Positions 28,808-36,675 of a stretch of DNA of 38,090 nucleotides are shown here, piece after piece. This DNA comes from Candidatus Taylorbacteria bacterium. Lineage in GTDB: Bacteria > Patescibacteriota > Minisyncoccia > Phycocordibacterales > HO2-43-120. A program made the position numbers and the translations under genes. The notes beneath the pieces are model-generated. The model searched no databases. It was not told the origin of the DNA and saw only the letters and a program-made list of their open reading frames with translations. The stretch spans positions 1-38,090 of the forward strand of contig JBDTMN010000001.1 of assembly GCA_039934295.1 (NCBI GenBank). The letters are read 5' to 3'. Position 1 is the stretch's first letter; each line of letters starts with the position of its first letter.

Positions 28808-31126
28808 ATGAATGAAGCCAAGACGTACAAAGTAAAAGGAATGCATTGCGCCTCGTGCGCCGGCATTATCGAAAAAACTTTCAGAAAGACGGAAGGTGTT
28901 CATTCTGCCGAAGCGAACTACGGCACCGAAGCGGTGAAGGTCGCCTTTGATGAATCGAAGACAAATGCCCATGACCTTTCCCAAAAAATAGAAAAATTAG
29001 GGTATTCTCTTGTTTTGGAAGGGGAAGATACTTCGACGATGCCGAGCGCGAGCGAGATGGGAATGCCCCCAAATGAGCATGCCGAACATCTTGGTTTGAA
29101 TCAGTCCAAGAAGGAAAAACTTGCCGAAGTTACGCGCCAAAAGTTTTTAGTTATTTCAGCCATTCCGATTGCCGTTATCGCCATCTTTGTTATGGGTTGG
29201 GATATTCTTTCTCAATATGGGTCTCTCGGAGAAATGGGTCTTACTGTCAGGGAATTTTTTCATCATCTTTTGCCACTCATGGCGACTTACATGCTTTTAG
29301 TGGTGGGCAAGCCCTATCTACTTGGCCTCTATCGCTTCTTGCGCTTTGGCAAGGCAAATATGGACACTCTCATCGGTATTGGAACCGTCGTCGCATATTT
29401 ATACAGTTTCACTGTCACAGCATTTGAGGAAACCCTGCGACCTTTTATAAATGTGGACTATCAATACTATGATGTGACGATTGTTGTTATTACTTTTATT
29501 GCGCTTGGTAAATATCTTGAAGCACGCTCAAAAATAAAAACAGGTGACGCTATAGAAAAACTTCTCAATCTTCAGGCAAAGACTGCGCTTGTTGTCCGCG
29601 AAGGTAAAGAAGTGGAGATTTCAGTAAACGAGGTGAAGCATGGAGATTTGATTATCATTAAGCCCGGTGCAAAAATTCCGGTTGATGGAGTTATTATCGA
29701 AGGAGGATCTTTCGTTGATGAGTCAATGGTTACCGGCGAACCGATGCCTGCGCAAAAAAAGATTGGAGAAAGTGTTGTGGCAGGAACAATAAACACAAGT
29801 GGGTCATTCACGTTCAAAGCCACGAAAGTTGGCTCCGAGACACTGCTCGCGCAAATTATTAAAATGGTTGAGGATGCGCAGGGAAGCAAAGCGCCGATTC
29901 AAGCCTTGGCGGACAAGATTTCATCCGTGTTTGTGCCAATCGTGCTCGTCATTGCGTTTCTGACCCTCGGCACATGGCTTATTGTCGGTTCCCAATATCT
30001 TGGATTTTCTCAAGCCCTATCATTTGGTCTCGTTTCATTTGTGGGCATTTTGGTTATTGCTTGCCCATGTGCTCTTGGATTGGCCACTCCGACAGCGATT
30101 ATCGTAGGAGTTGGTAAAGGTGCCAAAGAAGGAATTCTTATCAAAGATGCCGCGACTCTAGAAAAACTCCACAAAGTTGATACAGTCATTGTAGATAAGA
30201 CAGGGACGATTACGATTGGAAAACCGACACTGGTTGATATACAAAATTTATCAGATCAAAAAAACGAAGAACTTGTATCGATTCTTGCATCGCTTGAAAA
30301 AAAGTCAGAACACCCGATTGCGCATGCGATTGTAAATTACGCGAAAGAAAAAAATATCCCTATCCGTGATGTCTCGAATTTTGAAAGTCTCCCAGGTAAA
30401 GGAATTAAAGGGACAATTGAGGGCACGGAATATTATGTCGGGAATGCGAAACTGGTAAGTGATCTCAAGATTTCCTTTGAACCTACAAAATTAAATGAAT
30501 TTACTTCACAAGGTAAAACACCAGTCATTCTTGCGACAAAAGATAAAGTGCTCGGTTTTGTTACGGTCGCTGATGAGATAAAAACAGAGTCAGTCGAGGC
30601 GGTAAAAAATCTTCACGCACTTGGAATCAAGGTGGTCATGCTCACTGGAGATGATGAGAAGGCTGCGAAGTATATGGGGTCACTTGTTGGAATCGATGAC
30701 GTGATTGCCCACGTCTTGCCACAAGACAAATTAGCAAAGATAAAGGAACTTCAGTCGCAGGGACATGTAGTCGCAATGGCAGGTGATGGCGTGAATGATG
30801 CTCCGGCACTGGCGCAGGCCGATGTAGGTATTGCTATGGGGACGGGGACTGATGTAGCGATAGAATCGGCAGGCATCGCTTTGCTCGGTGGAGATATTTC
30901 AAAGCTCGCCAAAGCAATCAAACTCTCAAAGATTACCATGCGTGGCATCAAGCAGAATCTCTTTTGGGCGTTCTTCTACAACATTGTCGGAATTCCGCTT
31001 GCCGCTGGAGTTTTCTACCCCATCTTTGGCTGGCTCTTGAACCCAGTTTTTGCTGGTTTTGCGATGGCGATGTCCTCCGTATCTGTAGTTTCGAACTCAC
31101 TAAGAATTAAGGCTAAAAAACTATAA
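28808..31126 (+). CDS. copA: Copper-translocating P1B-type ATPase
   Basis: 772 aa. One N-terminal heavy-metal domain with GMHCASCAG (Cu(I)-binding C-x2-C), a Met/His-containing linker, membrane helices, the actuator loop VTGEPMPAQK (T-G-E), the intramembrane ACPCALGLATP motif (C-P-C) of Cu/Ag pumps, the phosphorylation site DKTGTITIG, HPIAHAI (H-P), and GDGVNDAPALAQADVGIAMG. The C-terminal helices contain YN and MAMSSVSVVSNSLRI, as in CopA. It exports Cu(I) from the cytosol. Its stop overlaps the next ATG by one base (TAATG), a sign of translational coupling. Confidence 0.96.
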   Translation: MNEAKTYKVKGMHCASCAGIIEKTFRKTEGVHSAEANYGTEAVKVAFDESKTNAHDLSQKIEKLGYSLVLEGEDTSTMPSASEMGMPPNEHAEHLGLNQSKKEKLAEVTRQKFLVISAIPIAVIAIFVMGWDILSQYGSLGEMGLTVREFFHHLLPLMATYMLLVVGKPYLLGLYRFLRFGKANMDTLIGIGTVVAYLYSFTVTAFEETLRPFINVDYQYYDVTIVVITFIALGKYLEARSKIKTGDAIEKLLNLQAKTALVVREGKEVEISVNEVKHGDLIIIKPGAKIPVDGVIIEGGSFVDESMVTGEPMPAQKKIGESVVAGTINTSGSFTFKATKVGSETLLAQIIKMVEDAQGSKAPIQALADKISSVFVPIVLVIAFLTLGTWLIVGSQYLGFSQALSFGLVSFVGILVIACPCALGLATPTAIIVGVGKGAKEGILIKDAATLEKLHKVDTVIVDKTGTITIGKPTLVDIQNLSDQKNEELVSILASLEKKSEHPIAHAIVNYAKEKNIPIRDVSNFESLPGKGIKGTIEGTEYYVGNAKLVSDLKISFEPTKLNEFTSQGKTPVILATKDKVLGFVTVADEIKTESVEAVKNLHALGIKVVMLTGDDEKAAKYMGSLVGIDDVIAHVLPQDKLAKIKELQSQGHVVAMAGDGVNDAPALAQADVGIAMGTGTDVAIESAGIALLGGDISKLAKAIKLSKITMRGIKQNLFWAFFYNIVGIPLAAGVFYPIFGWLLNPVFAGFAMAMSSVSVVSNSLRIKAKKL

Positions 31127-31743
31127 TGAAAAAATACCTCTCATTATTGCTTCTCGCCGGTGTCCTCATGGTGGGGGTTTTTGGCTTTAATTCGATGAGC
31201 CATGAATTGAATCATACTTCCGGATGTATTGCATCGGCGGTTAATAATACTCTGTGTTCCAAAAATATAACAGCAATGCCAATTCATCATATTCAGGCAT
31301 ATATTTCATTTTTCAGCGTAACTCGTCCAGTGTCGTTCGCATTATTCTTTTTACTTCTGGTTACTCTGCTTTTGAGTACAGGGGTTTTCAATACAAAACA
31401 GCATGATCATACTTCCGCCGGTCTGTCTTTGTGGCGGGTCCTGCATGATCCTGAACGTTCGATCGCTCGTTCTCGTAAAATTACTCGCTGGCTTTCCCTA
31501 CTTGAAAATAGTCCATCATTGCATAGGATTTCTTTTATTACCTCAAATCTCATAAATCTATGCAAACAAAAAAATCTAAAAATAATAAAAACTATAAATT
31601 CACTGATCCATCTTTGGCCATTGATCTTGTCTGCGGAATGGAGCTGGATGCGAATAATATCAAAGCGTCAGCAGATTACAAAAGTAAAACATACTACTTT
31701 TGCGCCATCCACTGTAAAAATCACTTTACAGCCGATTCTGTGA
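31126..31743 (+). CDS. Small membrane protein of the copper operon, 3' end probably frameshifted
   Basis: Open for 205 codons. Residues 1-22 form a signal or anchor (YLSLLLLAGVLMVGVFGF); HTSGCIASAVNNTLC holds two cysteines near His residues, and residues about 66-86 (PVSFALFFLLLVTLLLSTGVF) form a second span. Up to about residue 135 the sequence is protein-like; after that the frame overlaps the YHS gene by 184 bp and turns unconvincing. The plus-one frame has a TAA at 31553-31555, 4 bp before the YHS ATG, so a one-base shift near 31530 probably hides the true stop. Function unknown, likely periplasmic metal handling from context. Confidence 0.6.
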   Translation: MKKYLSLLLLAGVLMVGVFGFNSMSHELNHTSGCIASAVNNTLCSKNITAMPIHHIQAYISFFSVTRPVSFALFFLLLVTLLLSTGVFNTKQHDHTSAGLSLWRVLHDPERSIARSRKITRWLSLLENSPSLHRISFITSNLINLCKQKNLKIIKTINSLIHLWPLILSAEWSWMRIISKRQQITKVKHTTFAPSTVKITLQPIL

Positions 31744-31760
31744 AGTATGTTGGGGAATAA
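31560..31760 (+). CDS. YHS-domain protein
   Basis: 66 aa. IDLVCGMELDANNIKASADYKSKTYYFCAIHCKNHF is a complete YHS (TRASH-like) metal-binding domain: D-x-V-C-G-M, Y-x-x-x-x-Y-Y-F-C, and H-C-x-x-x-F. Such domains occur in copper and mercury resistance proteins and may hold Cu(I) or deliver it to CopA, inside which they are often fused. Here it is a free protein encoded 434 bp after copA. It overlaps the extended frame of the preceding gene. Confidence 0.9.
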   Translation: MQTKKSKNNKNYKFTDPSLAIDLVCGMELDANNIKASADYKSKTYYFCAIHCKNHFTADSVKYVGE

Positions 31761-31783
31761 ATTATAAAAATAACCAAAACAAT

Positions 31784-32404
31784 ATGAACAACAATCAAAA
31801 CAACAAAATGCTATTCGGAATCGGGGGAATTGTGTTAGGACTTCTTCTTGCTACAGTCTTCACGCCCATTATGAGGTACGAAGGAATGATGTTCCGAGGA
31901 AACACGAATTATTCTCCAAGAACAGTTAGTATCAGTTCGATAGACCAGCACTTCATTGAGCAGATGATACCGCACCATGAAGGGGCCATTGCTATGGCGA
32001 ATCTCGCGCTTTTAAAAGCAACACATCCAGAGTTAAAAACACTTTCAAAGGCGATACTTACAGCGCAGACAGCAGAAAATCAGGAAATGCGTTCTTGGTA
32101 CAAGGACTGGTTTGGAACAAACGTGTCGGAGCAGGGCACTACATTTTCCGGTGGAATGATGTCAGGAAGCGGTATGCATATGGGAAGTACTCAGGATATT
32201 GACGCGTTAAAAAATGCACCCGATTTTGACAAAGAATTTATCGAGCAAATGATTCCTCATCACCAGATGGCAATTATGATGGCTCGTATGCTTGAATACG
32301 GAACAGAGCGTCCAGAAATGCTACAGCTCGCAAAGAATATCCAGAGTTCTCAGTCACAGGAAATCCAGCAAATGCAGACGTGGTATCGAGAGTGGTATAA
32401 GTAA
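31784..32404 (+). CDS. Membrane-anchored DUF305 protein with duplicated metal-type motif
   Basis: 206 aa. An N-terminal hydrophobic segment (MLFGIGGIVLGLLLATVF) acts as signal or anchor. Two repeats follow: DQHFIEQMIPHHEGAIAMANLAL near residue 50 and DKEFIEQMIPHHQMAIMMARML near residue 148, each with the M-I-P-H-H motif of DUF305 and a closing W-Y-x-x-W. A Met/His/Gly-rich linker (GGMMSGSGMHMGS) lies between them. DUF305 proteins often accompany copper and silver resistance genes; His and Met side chains are good Cu(I) ligands. Extracytoplasmic copper binding is the likely role. Confidence 0.9.
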   Translation: MNNNQNNKMLFGIGGIVLGLLLATVFTPIMRYEGMMFRGNTNYSPRTVSISSIDQHFIEQMIPHHEGAIAMANLALLKATHPELKTLSKAILTAQTAENQEMRSWYKDWFGTNVSEQGTTFSGGMMSGSGMHMGSTQDIDALKNAPDFDKEFIEQMIPHHQMAIMMARMLEYGTERPEMLQLAKNIQSSQSQEIQQMQTWYREWYK

Positions 32405-32422
32405 TATAAACCAAGAATAAAC

Positions 32423-33526
32423 ATGACTGCTCAAACACAAAAATATACCTTTCATGTGCATGGTATGCACTGCAATGCATGTATTTTGATGACCGAAAGC
32501 GAACTAGCCGATATGCCGAACATCACTCACGTTAAATCGAGCCTTAAAAATAACTCAGTAGAAGTAATCGGGGATTTTGGAAATAAAACACCTAAACAAA
32601 TCGCTGAAGAATTGACTATCCCCCTCAAGTCACACGGCTATACAGTTTCAGTTGAAAAACAAATCAAGGAAAAGAAATGGTCGGACTTTAAAATTGCAGT
32701 ACCTATTGCGCTCGGATTCGCCGTCTTGTTTGTTGTTTTGCAAAAGATCGGTATCGTTAGTTGGGTGGGTGGGGGGAATGTCACCTACGGCACGGCGTTC
32801 GTGATTGGTATCATCGCGTCACTTTCAACCTGCATGGCGGTGGTCGGTGGCCTTCTACTCTCGATGTCCGCCACGTTTGCAAAAGAGCCCATTCGGTCTC
32901 TTGATGGCCATCAGGGTCAGCGAGGTGAAAAGATAAAACCTCAACTCATGTTCCATGGCGGACGCATTGTAGCATTCTTCATTCTCGGCGGAGTTATTGG
33001 TGCGCTCGGTGCGGTATTTACTCTTAGTACTTCAGCAACTTTTACCCTGAGCTTGATCATCGGAATTGTCATGCTTATTCTCGGAATTAATCTCCTCGAT
33101 GTATTTCCATGGGCAAAGAAACTTCAGCCGTCGATGCCTAAATTTATCGCAAAGCATGCTCACGGAGTCTCAAAGTTGAGTCACACCCGCCCGAACGGCC
33201 GAGGATTCTCGGTCGGGCGGGCCCTTACGCCTCTACTTGTCGGTATAGCGACCTTCTTCTTGCCATGCGGGTTCACGCAGTCCATGCAACTCTATACCCT
33301 CACGACTGGGAGTTTCTTAAAAGGTGGCTTCACCATGCTCGCTTTCGCCTTGGGGACTTTGCCAGTTCTTGCATTGATTAGCGTCAGTTCATTCAGCATT
33401 AAAAAAAGTTCAAAAGCGGGAGTTTTTTTCAAGTCCGCTGGACTCATTGTGATTCTGTTTGCGTTATTTAATCTGATTAACAGCTTTGTAGTGATAGGGC
33501 TTCTTCCGCCGATTTTTAATTTTTAG
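32423..33526 (+). CDS. HMA domain fused to a SafE/UreH-like (CcdA-type) membrane domain
   Basis: 367 aa. Residues about 5-75 are a heavy-metal-associated domain with GMHCNACI (C-x2-C). From about residue 90 six hydrophobic segments follow: GTAFVIGIIASLSTCMAVVGGLLLSM, HGGRIVAFFILGGVIGALG, LSLIIGIVMLILGINLL, LVGIATFFLPCGFTQSMQLY, and others. The S-T-C and L-P-C-G-F motifs are those of the sulfite-exporter/UreH-like/CcdA membrane family, where a cysteine pair carries electrons or metal. The fusion suggests copper delivery or redox handling. Residues about 255-267 (RPNGRGFSVGRA) are encoded by a 36-nt palindromic element in frame. Confidence 0.88.
   Translation: MTAQTQKYTFHVHGMHCNACILMTESELADMPNITHVKSSLKNNSVEVIGDFGNKTPKQIAEELTIPLKSHGYTVSVEKQIKEKKWSDFKIAVPIALGFAVLFVVLQKIGIVSWVGGGNVTYGTAFVIGIIASLSTCMAVVGGLLLSMSATFAKEPIRSLDGHQGQRGEKIKPQLMFHGGRIVAFFILGGVIGALGAVFTLSTSATFTLSLIIGIVMLILGINLLDVFPWAKKLQPSMPKFIAKHAHGVSKLSHTRPNGRGFSVGRALTPLLVGIATFFLPCGFTQSMQLYTLTTGSFLKGGFTMLAFALGTLPVLALISVSSFSIKKSSKAGVFFKSAGLIVILFALFNLINSFVVIGLLPPIFNF
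33186..33221 (+). mobile_element. 36-nt palindromic element, copy 2 (in frame inside the HMA-SafE gene)
   Basis: Begins CCCGCCCGAACGGCCGAG and ends CTCGGTCGGGCGGG. Same length and same outer bases as copy 1 at 23249-23284, and same orientation relative to the host gene. A length of 36 keeps the reading frame and adds 12 codons in a loop between membrane helices. Confidence 0.8.
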
Positions 33527-33538
33527 TTACATTATTCT

Positions 33539-33928
33539 ATGAAACCACTACTCATTTCACTCGTGCTTTCAGGTGCTATTATTGGAGGTTCTTTTTGGGT
33601 AACCAGTGGAAGTTCTCGGCCATCTCGCGCTATTCCCGAAAATAATGTAAGCATTGTTGATGGCAAGCAGATTATAGAAATATGGGCTAAAGGGGGATAT
33701 CAGCCGAGAAAAAGTACTGCCAAGGCGGGCATCCCGACGATTTTGAGATTTAACACGAATGGCACATTTGACTGTTCATCGTCAGTTCGCATTCCAAGCA
33801 TGAATGTAAGTAAATCGCTTCCACAATCAGGAAGCACGGATATTGATATTGGGTTAGGCATACTCGGAACTCTCCAAGGAAGCTGTGGAATGGGGATGTA
33901 CCCATTTGAAGTTGAGTTTCAAAGTTAA
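33539..33928 (+). CDS. Membrane-anchored cupredoxin-like protein
   Basis: 129 aa. An N-terminal signal or anchor (LLISLVLSGAIIGGSFWV) is followed by a short cupredoxin-like beta domain: GGYQPRKSTAKAGIPTILRF, FDCSSSVRIPSMNV, and LGTLQGSCGMGMYPFEVEF. The Cys in F-D-C-S-S and the C-G-M-G-M loop would supply Cys and Met ligands; this is the cupredoxin-1/EfeO-type arrangement. It closes the copper operon and probably binds copper outside the membrane. Confidence 0.85.
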   Translation: MKPLLISLVLSGAIIGGSFWVTSGSSRPSRAIPENNVSIVDGKQIIEIWAKGGYQPRKSTAKAGIPTILRFNTNGTFDCSSSVRIPSMNVSKSLPQSGSTDIDIGLGILGTLQGSCGMGMYPFEVEFQS

Positions 33929-34094
33929 CGCATGAATAGTGAGATTGGTGGCGAAGTAAATTATCGGAATAGAGTGAATACACCTAGACATATCGACACG
34001 AAACTCATTCTATTTTCCTTCAATATAACCATTTCATCTTGCTAAACCAGATTTCTTTATAATAATCTATCTCCTGCTTTATTGAATCTAAATT

Positions 34095-34772
34095 ATGAAT
34101 AAAAAACTTTTATTTAAAATTTTAAGAATATCTATGGGGGTAATTCTCGGTATCATTCTTTTAATTATGGGAGGTATTTATTTTCTAGGGAAAAATATTT
34201 GTGATAACGAATTTATCGGATCCTATAAATCTCCTAATGGAATGCATGAGGCAGTATATACAGAAAAGCGTTGTGGCGCTATTAGTGAAGATGTTGGATA
34301 TATTACGTTGGACGAAAAAGAAATAGTTCGGGCAAGACTTGGAGATCTTAAGACCCGATGGATAGACAATAAGACTCTCTACGTAGAATATTCTGGTATT
34401 AAAGTTTCAAAATTGATTGAAGAATACAACGGGATACATATTAACTTTCAACACAGAGCCTATACTGTTGCAGGTATGTGGGTTAATTCGAATGGGGCCG
34501 AACTTATCTTGGATGAAAATGGACAATTTAATGCCCGCCTCCTACCACGAGAAATTTTTTGGCGGGCAGATCAATCAGGAAAACTTAACGGAAAAGGTAC
34601 TTGGATGATTGGCGAAAGAAAGTCATATCAAACTGTAGAACTCTACTTCCATGAAGTATCTGGGCAGCCTGCAAGCCTCGGTATTCCCATATATATTTCT
34701 GAAGACGGAGATTATCTTTATCAATGGGCTGGTGAGGAAGGGGAAAAAATATATAAGCTAGAGAGAAAATGA
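34095..34772 (+). CDS. Membrane-anchored protein of unknown function
   Basis: 225 aa. N-terminal anchor at about residues 10-32 (ISMGVILGIILLIMGGIYFL). The next part, FIGSYKSPNGMHEAVYTEKRCGAISEDVGYITL, resembles small bacterial lipoprotein-like domains (S-P-x-G-x-x-x-A-V and R-x-C-G-A) of the DUF5412 kind. The second half (LILDENGQFNARLLPREIFW to KGTWMIGERKSYQTVELYF) looks like a lipocalin-like beta barrel. The function is unknown. It stands alone; the 166 bp before it hold nothing I can support. Confidence 0.7.
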   Translation: MNKKLLFKILRISMGVILGIILLIMGGIYFLGKNICDNEFIGSYKSPNGMHEAVYTEKRCGAISEDVGYITLDEKEIVRARLGDLKTRWIDNKTLYVEYSGIKVSKLIEEYNGIHINFQHRAYTVAGMWVNSNGAELILDENGQFNARLLPREIFWRADQSGKLNGKGTWMIGERKSYQTVELYFHEVSGQPASLGIPIYISEDGDYLYQWAGEEGEKIYKLERK

Positions 34773-34870
34773 GGTAAGGAAATTAAGGGGTTTTATTAAA
34801 AATGTGAATTATAATATTTGAAATCACTGAATTTTGAGACTAAATAAAATCAATATGTTAAGCTTTCAAA

Positions 34871-36055
34871 ATGTCATTAAGTATAGGAATCGTGGGACTC
34901 CCAAACGTCGGTAAGTCGACTCTGTTCAACGCGCTGACGCGGAAGAGCGTTCTTGTTGCCAATTATCCTTTTGCGACCATCGACCCTTCGGTGGGCGTTG
35001 TTGCTGTTCCGGATGAGAGGTTGTGGAAACTTTCGGAATTTAGCAAATCGGCAAAGACGATTCCTGCCGTACTTGAGTTCGTGGATATTGCCGGATTGGT
35101 GAAAGGAGCGTCGGATGGAGAGGGGCTCGGCAATCAATTCCTTTCCAATATTAGAGAGACTGATGCGATTGCGGAGGTAGTGCGGATTTTTGATGATGAA
35201 AATATTATCCACGTGGATGGGAAAATTAATCCACTAAAGGACATTGAAGTTGTAAATCTCGAACTCATTCTCGCCGACCTTCAGACGGTTAGCAAAAGAA
35301 GCGGAAGTCTGGGCAAGGATGTGAAGGCGGGGAAGAAAGAGGCGATTATCGAGGGGAAACTTATCGAGAAATTGATTGCCATGCTCGAGGCTGGCAAGCT
35401 GGCTTCGGAAGTTACAGTGGACGAATTTGAAAAACCGTTTTTAAAGTCTCTCCATCTTTTGACCGCTAAGCCGTTTCTCTATGTTTTGAATAAAAAAGCC
35501 GGAGGTACTAACTTGGATGAGAGGCATAATGCAAATCCACAAATGAATGCGAATGCCACGAATGGGGGAAAAGACACGAGATGGGAGGAGCTTATGGATT
35601 TTTTTAATAAAACGGGAGCAAAATATGTAATAGTTGATGCGGGAATTGAGCATGAACTCAAGGATATTGAAGACAAAGACAAAAAAGAACTTCGGGAAGG
35701 ACTTGGCTCAAAAGATGACGGCATTGATAATTTAATTAAAAAAGGCTACGAACTTTTGAATCTCATCACCTATTTCACGACTGGCGAGGACGAGACGCGA
35801 GCGTGGACCATAAAGCGGGGTTGGACAGCACCCGAGGCAGGTACTGCAATTCACGGCGATTTCAAAGATAAATTTATTCGCGCCGAGGTTATTGAATGGG
35901 ACAAGCTTCTCGAAGCCGGTTCCTCGCCCGAACGTACCGAGGACGGTAGTTCGGTACGGGCGGGATATGCATCAGCCCGAGAAAAAGGACTGGTCCGAAC
36001 GGAAGGTAAGGAATATGTGGTCAAAGACGGGGATGTGATTGAATTTAAAATATAA
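34871..36055 (+). CDS. ychF: Ribosome-binding ATPase YchF (Obg-like)
   Basis: 394 aa. G1 GLPNVGKSTLFNALT, switch region NYPFATIDPSVGVV, G3 DIAGLVKGASDGEGLGNQF, FLSNIRETDAIAEVVRIF, the coiled insert, VLNKKAGGTN at the G4 position, and the C-terminal TGS-type domain with LITYFTTGEDETRAWTIKRGWTAPEAGTAIHGDF and GKEYVVKDGDVIEF. YchF binds ribosomes and prefers ATP to GTP. Residues about 351-365 (SSPERTEDGSSVRAG) interrupt the TGS region and are encoded by a 42-nt palindromic element. The last 25 bp, including the stop, are repeated inverted just downstream. Confidence 0.94.
   Translation: MSLSIGIVGLPNVGKSTLFNALTRKSVLVANYPFATIDPSVGVVAVPDERLWKLSEFSKSAKTIPAVLEFVDIAGLVKGASDGEGLGNQFLSNIRETDAIAEVVRIFDDENIIHVDGKINPLKDIEVVNLELILADLQTVSKRSGSLGKDVKAGKKEAIIEGKLIEKLIAMLEAGKLASEVTVDEFEKPFLKSLHLLTAKPFLYVLNKKAGGTNLDERHNANPQMNANATNGGKDTRWEELMDFFNKTGAKYVIVDAGIEHELKDIEDKDKKELREGLGSKDDGIDNLIKKGYELLNLITYFTTGEDETRAWTIKRGWTAPEAGTAIHGDFKDKFIRAEVIEWDKLLEAGSSPERTEDGSSVRAGYASAREKGLVRTEGKEYVVKDGDVIEFKI
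35923..35964 (+). mobile_element. 42-nt palindromic element, copy 3 (in frame inside ychF)
   Basis: Begins CTCGCCCGAACG and ends TCGGTACGGGCGGG. It shares its outer bases and orientation with copies 1 and 2; the centre is 6 nt longer. It adds 14 codons without breaking the frame, at a place where YchF proteins normally run directly from the G-residue loop to the A-R-x-x-G-L-x-R-x-E-G-K segment. Confidence 0.75.
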
Positions 36056-36235
36056 TCTCGTAAGAGATTATATTTTAAATTCAATCACCCTGAGATTCGC
36101 CAACAAAGCGAATCGAACGGGTAGGTAGAGTTTAAAATTTAGCAAAATTTTAAATCCGAGATCCCGAGCCTCGCGAGGGATAGGTAGAGTTTAAAATTTA
36201 GGAAAAATGCTTCGCCGGGCTAGAGCGAAGCATTT
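36035..36235. repeat. Mosaic of palindromes after ychF
   Basis: 36035-36059 (end of ychF with stop) is repeated exactly inverted at 36064-36088, loop GTAA. GATTCGC/GCGAATC (36094-36114) follows. A 21-bp direct repeat (36122-36142 and 36181-36201, TAGGTAGAGTTTAAAATTTA-G) brackets a CCCGAG/CTCGCG region. AAATGCTTCGC (36205-36215) pairs perfectly with GCGAAGCATTT (36225-36235); with the T run on the minus strand it can also terminate the gene at 36250. Confidence 0.88.
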
Positions 36236-36249
36236 GGGGAAATCGAGTC

Positions 36250-36447
36250 CTATTTTTTCAAGGCTTTTTTCAGAGCTGCTTCAGCATTTGACGAAAGTTT
36301 CTGTGGATCGAGACCGATTTCACGCAGTTCTTCATCCACTTGCTCGATTGGCTTTTCGAGTGAAACATCGGCATCATACGTTGCAACTCTTGGAAAAAGT
36401 TCGTAAGGATCACGACCATCCCAATTGGACGGATTAGTAGCTTTCAT
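36250..36447 (-). CDS. Hypothetical 65-aa protein
   Basis: Starts at ATG 36447, placed 8 nt after a -10 box with a perfect -35, so longer readings are rejected. The sequence MKATNPSNWDGRDPYELFPRVA...EKPIEQVDEELREIGLDP...KALKK is acidic, then helical and Lys-rich at the end; no membrane span or known motif. I do not recognise a family. The hairpin AAATGCTTCGC/GCGAAGCATTT just beyond the stop, followed by T residues, is a fair terminator. Confidence 0.7.
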   Translation of the reverse strand: MKATNPSNWDGRDPYELFPRVATYDADVSLEKPIEQVDEELREIGLDPQKLSSNAEAALKKALKK

Positions 36448-36455
36448 CTGCTGAT

Positions 36456-36484
36456 ATGGTAGCAAAGATGAGACCACTTGTCAA
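36456..36484 (-). promoter_or_regulatory. Near-consensus promoter, leaderless layout
   Basis: On the minus strand TTGACA (36484-36479), 17-bp spacer ending in TTTGC (extended -10 TG), TACCAT (36461-36456), then 8 nt to the ATG at 36447. Same layout as the promoter at 1944-1972. Confidence 0.75.
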
Positions 36485-36505
36485 GTTCGGAAGAAGGCGG
36501 TGTTT

Positions 36506-36528
36506 GTGTCAACGTGGCAGGTTGACAC
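36506..36528. repeat. 8-bp inverted repeat, operator-like
   Basis: GTGTCAAC-GTGGCAG-GTTGACAC, perfect arms with a 7-bp spacer, just upstream of the promoter at 36456-36484. It could be a binding site for an unknown regulator. Confidence 0.5.
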
Positions 36529-36620
36529 ATCTTTCTTCTGCCATGTCAAAGCTCGCGAGCTGAAAAATTTCTCGCTTTTCTTAGTGACGCTAAAACAAAG
36601 ATTGAGTACACCCATGTAAA

Positions 36621-36647
36621 GAAAAAGGCCCCGTAAGGACGGGCCTT
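36621..36647 (-). terminator. Rho-independent terminator of a possible small RNA
   Basis: On the minus strand AAGGCCC and GGGCCTT (36647-36641 with 36631-36625) pair around a 9-nt loop, extended by flanking G-C pairs, followed by TTTTTC. No gene on the minus strand ends here; the nearest has its own terminator at 36728-36753. Confidence 0.75.
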
Positions 36648-36669
36648 ACAGGAGCTTTTTCGTGGTGAT
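36625..36669 (-). ncRNA. Candidate small transcript of about 45 nt
   Basis: A promoter-like pair, TTGCAT (36703-36698), 16 bp, TATTAT (36681-36676), lies just before, and a strong terminator lies at the end; no start codon occurs between. The product would be essentially one hairpin with a short 5' tail containing ACCACGAAAAAGCTCC. Prediction only. Confidence 0.35.
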
Positions 36670-36675
36670 AGCTAT

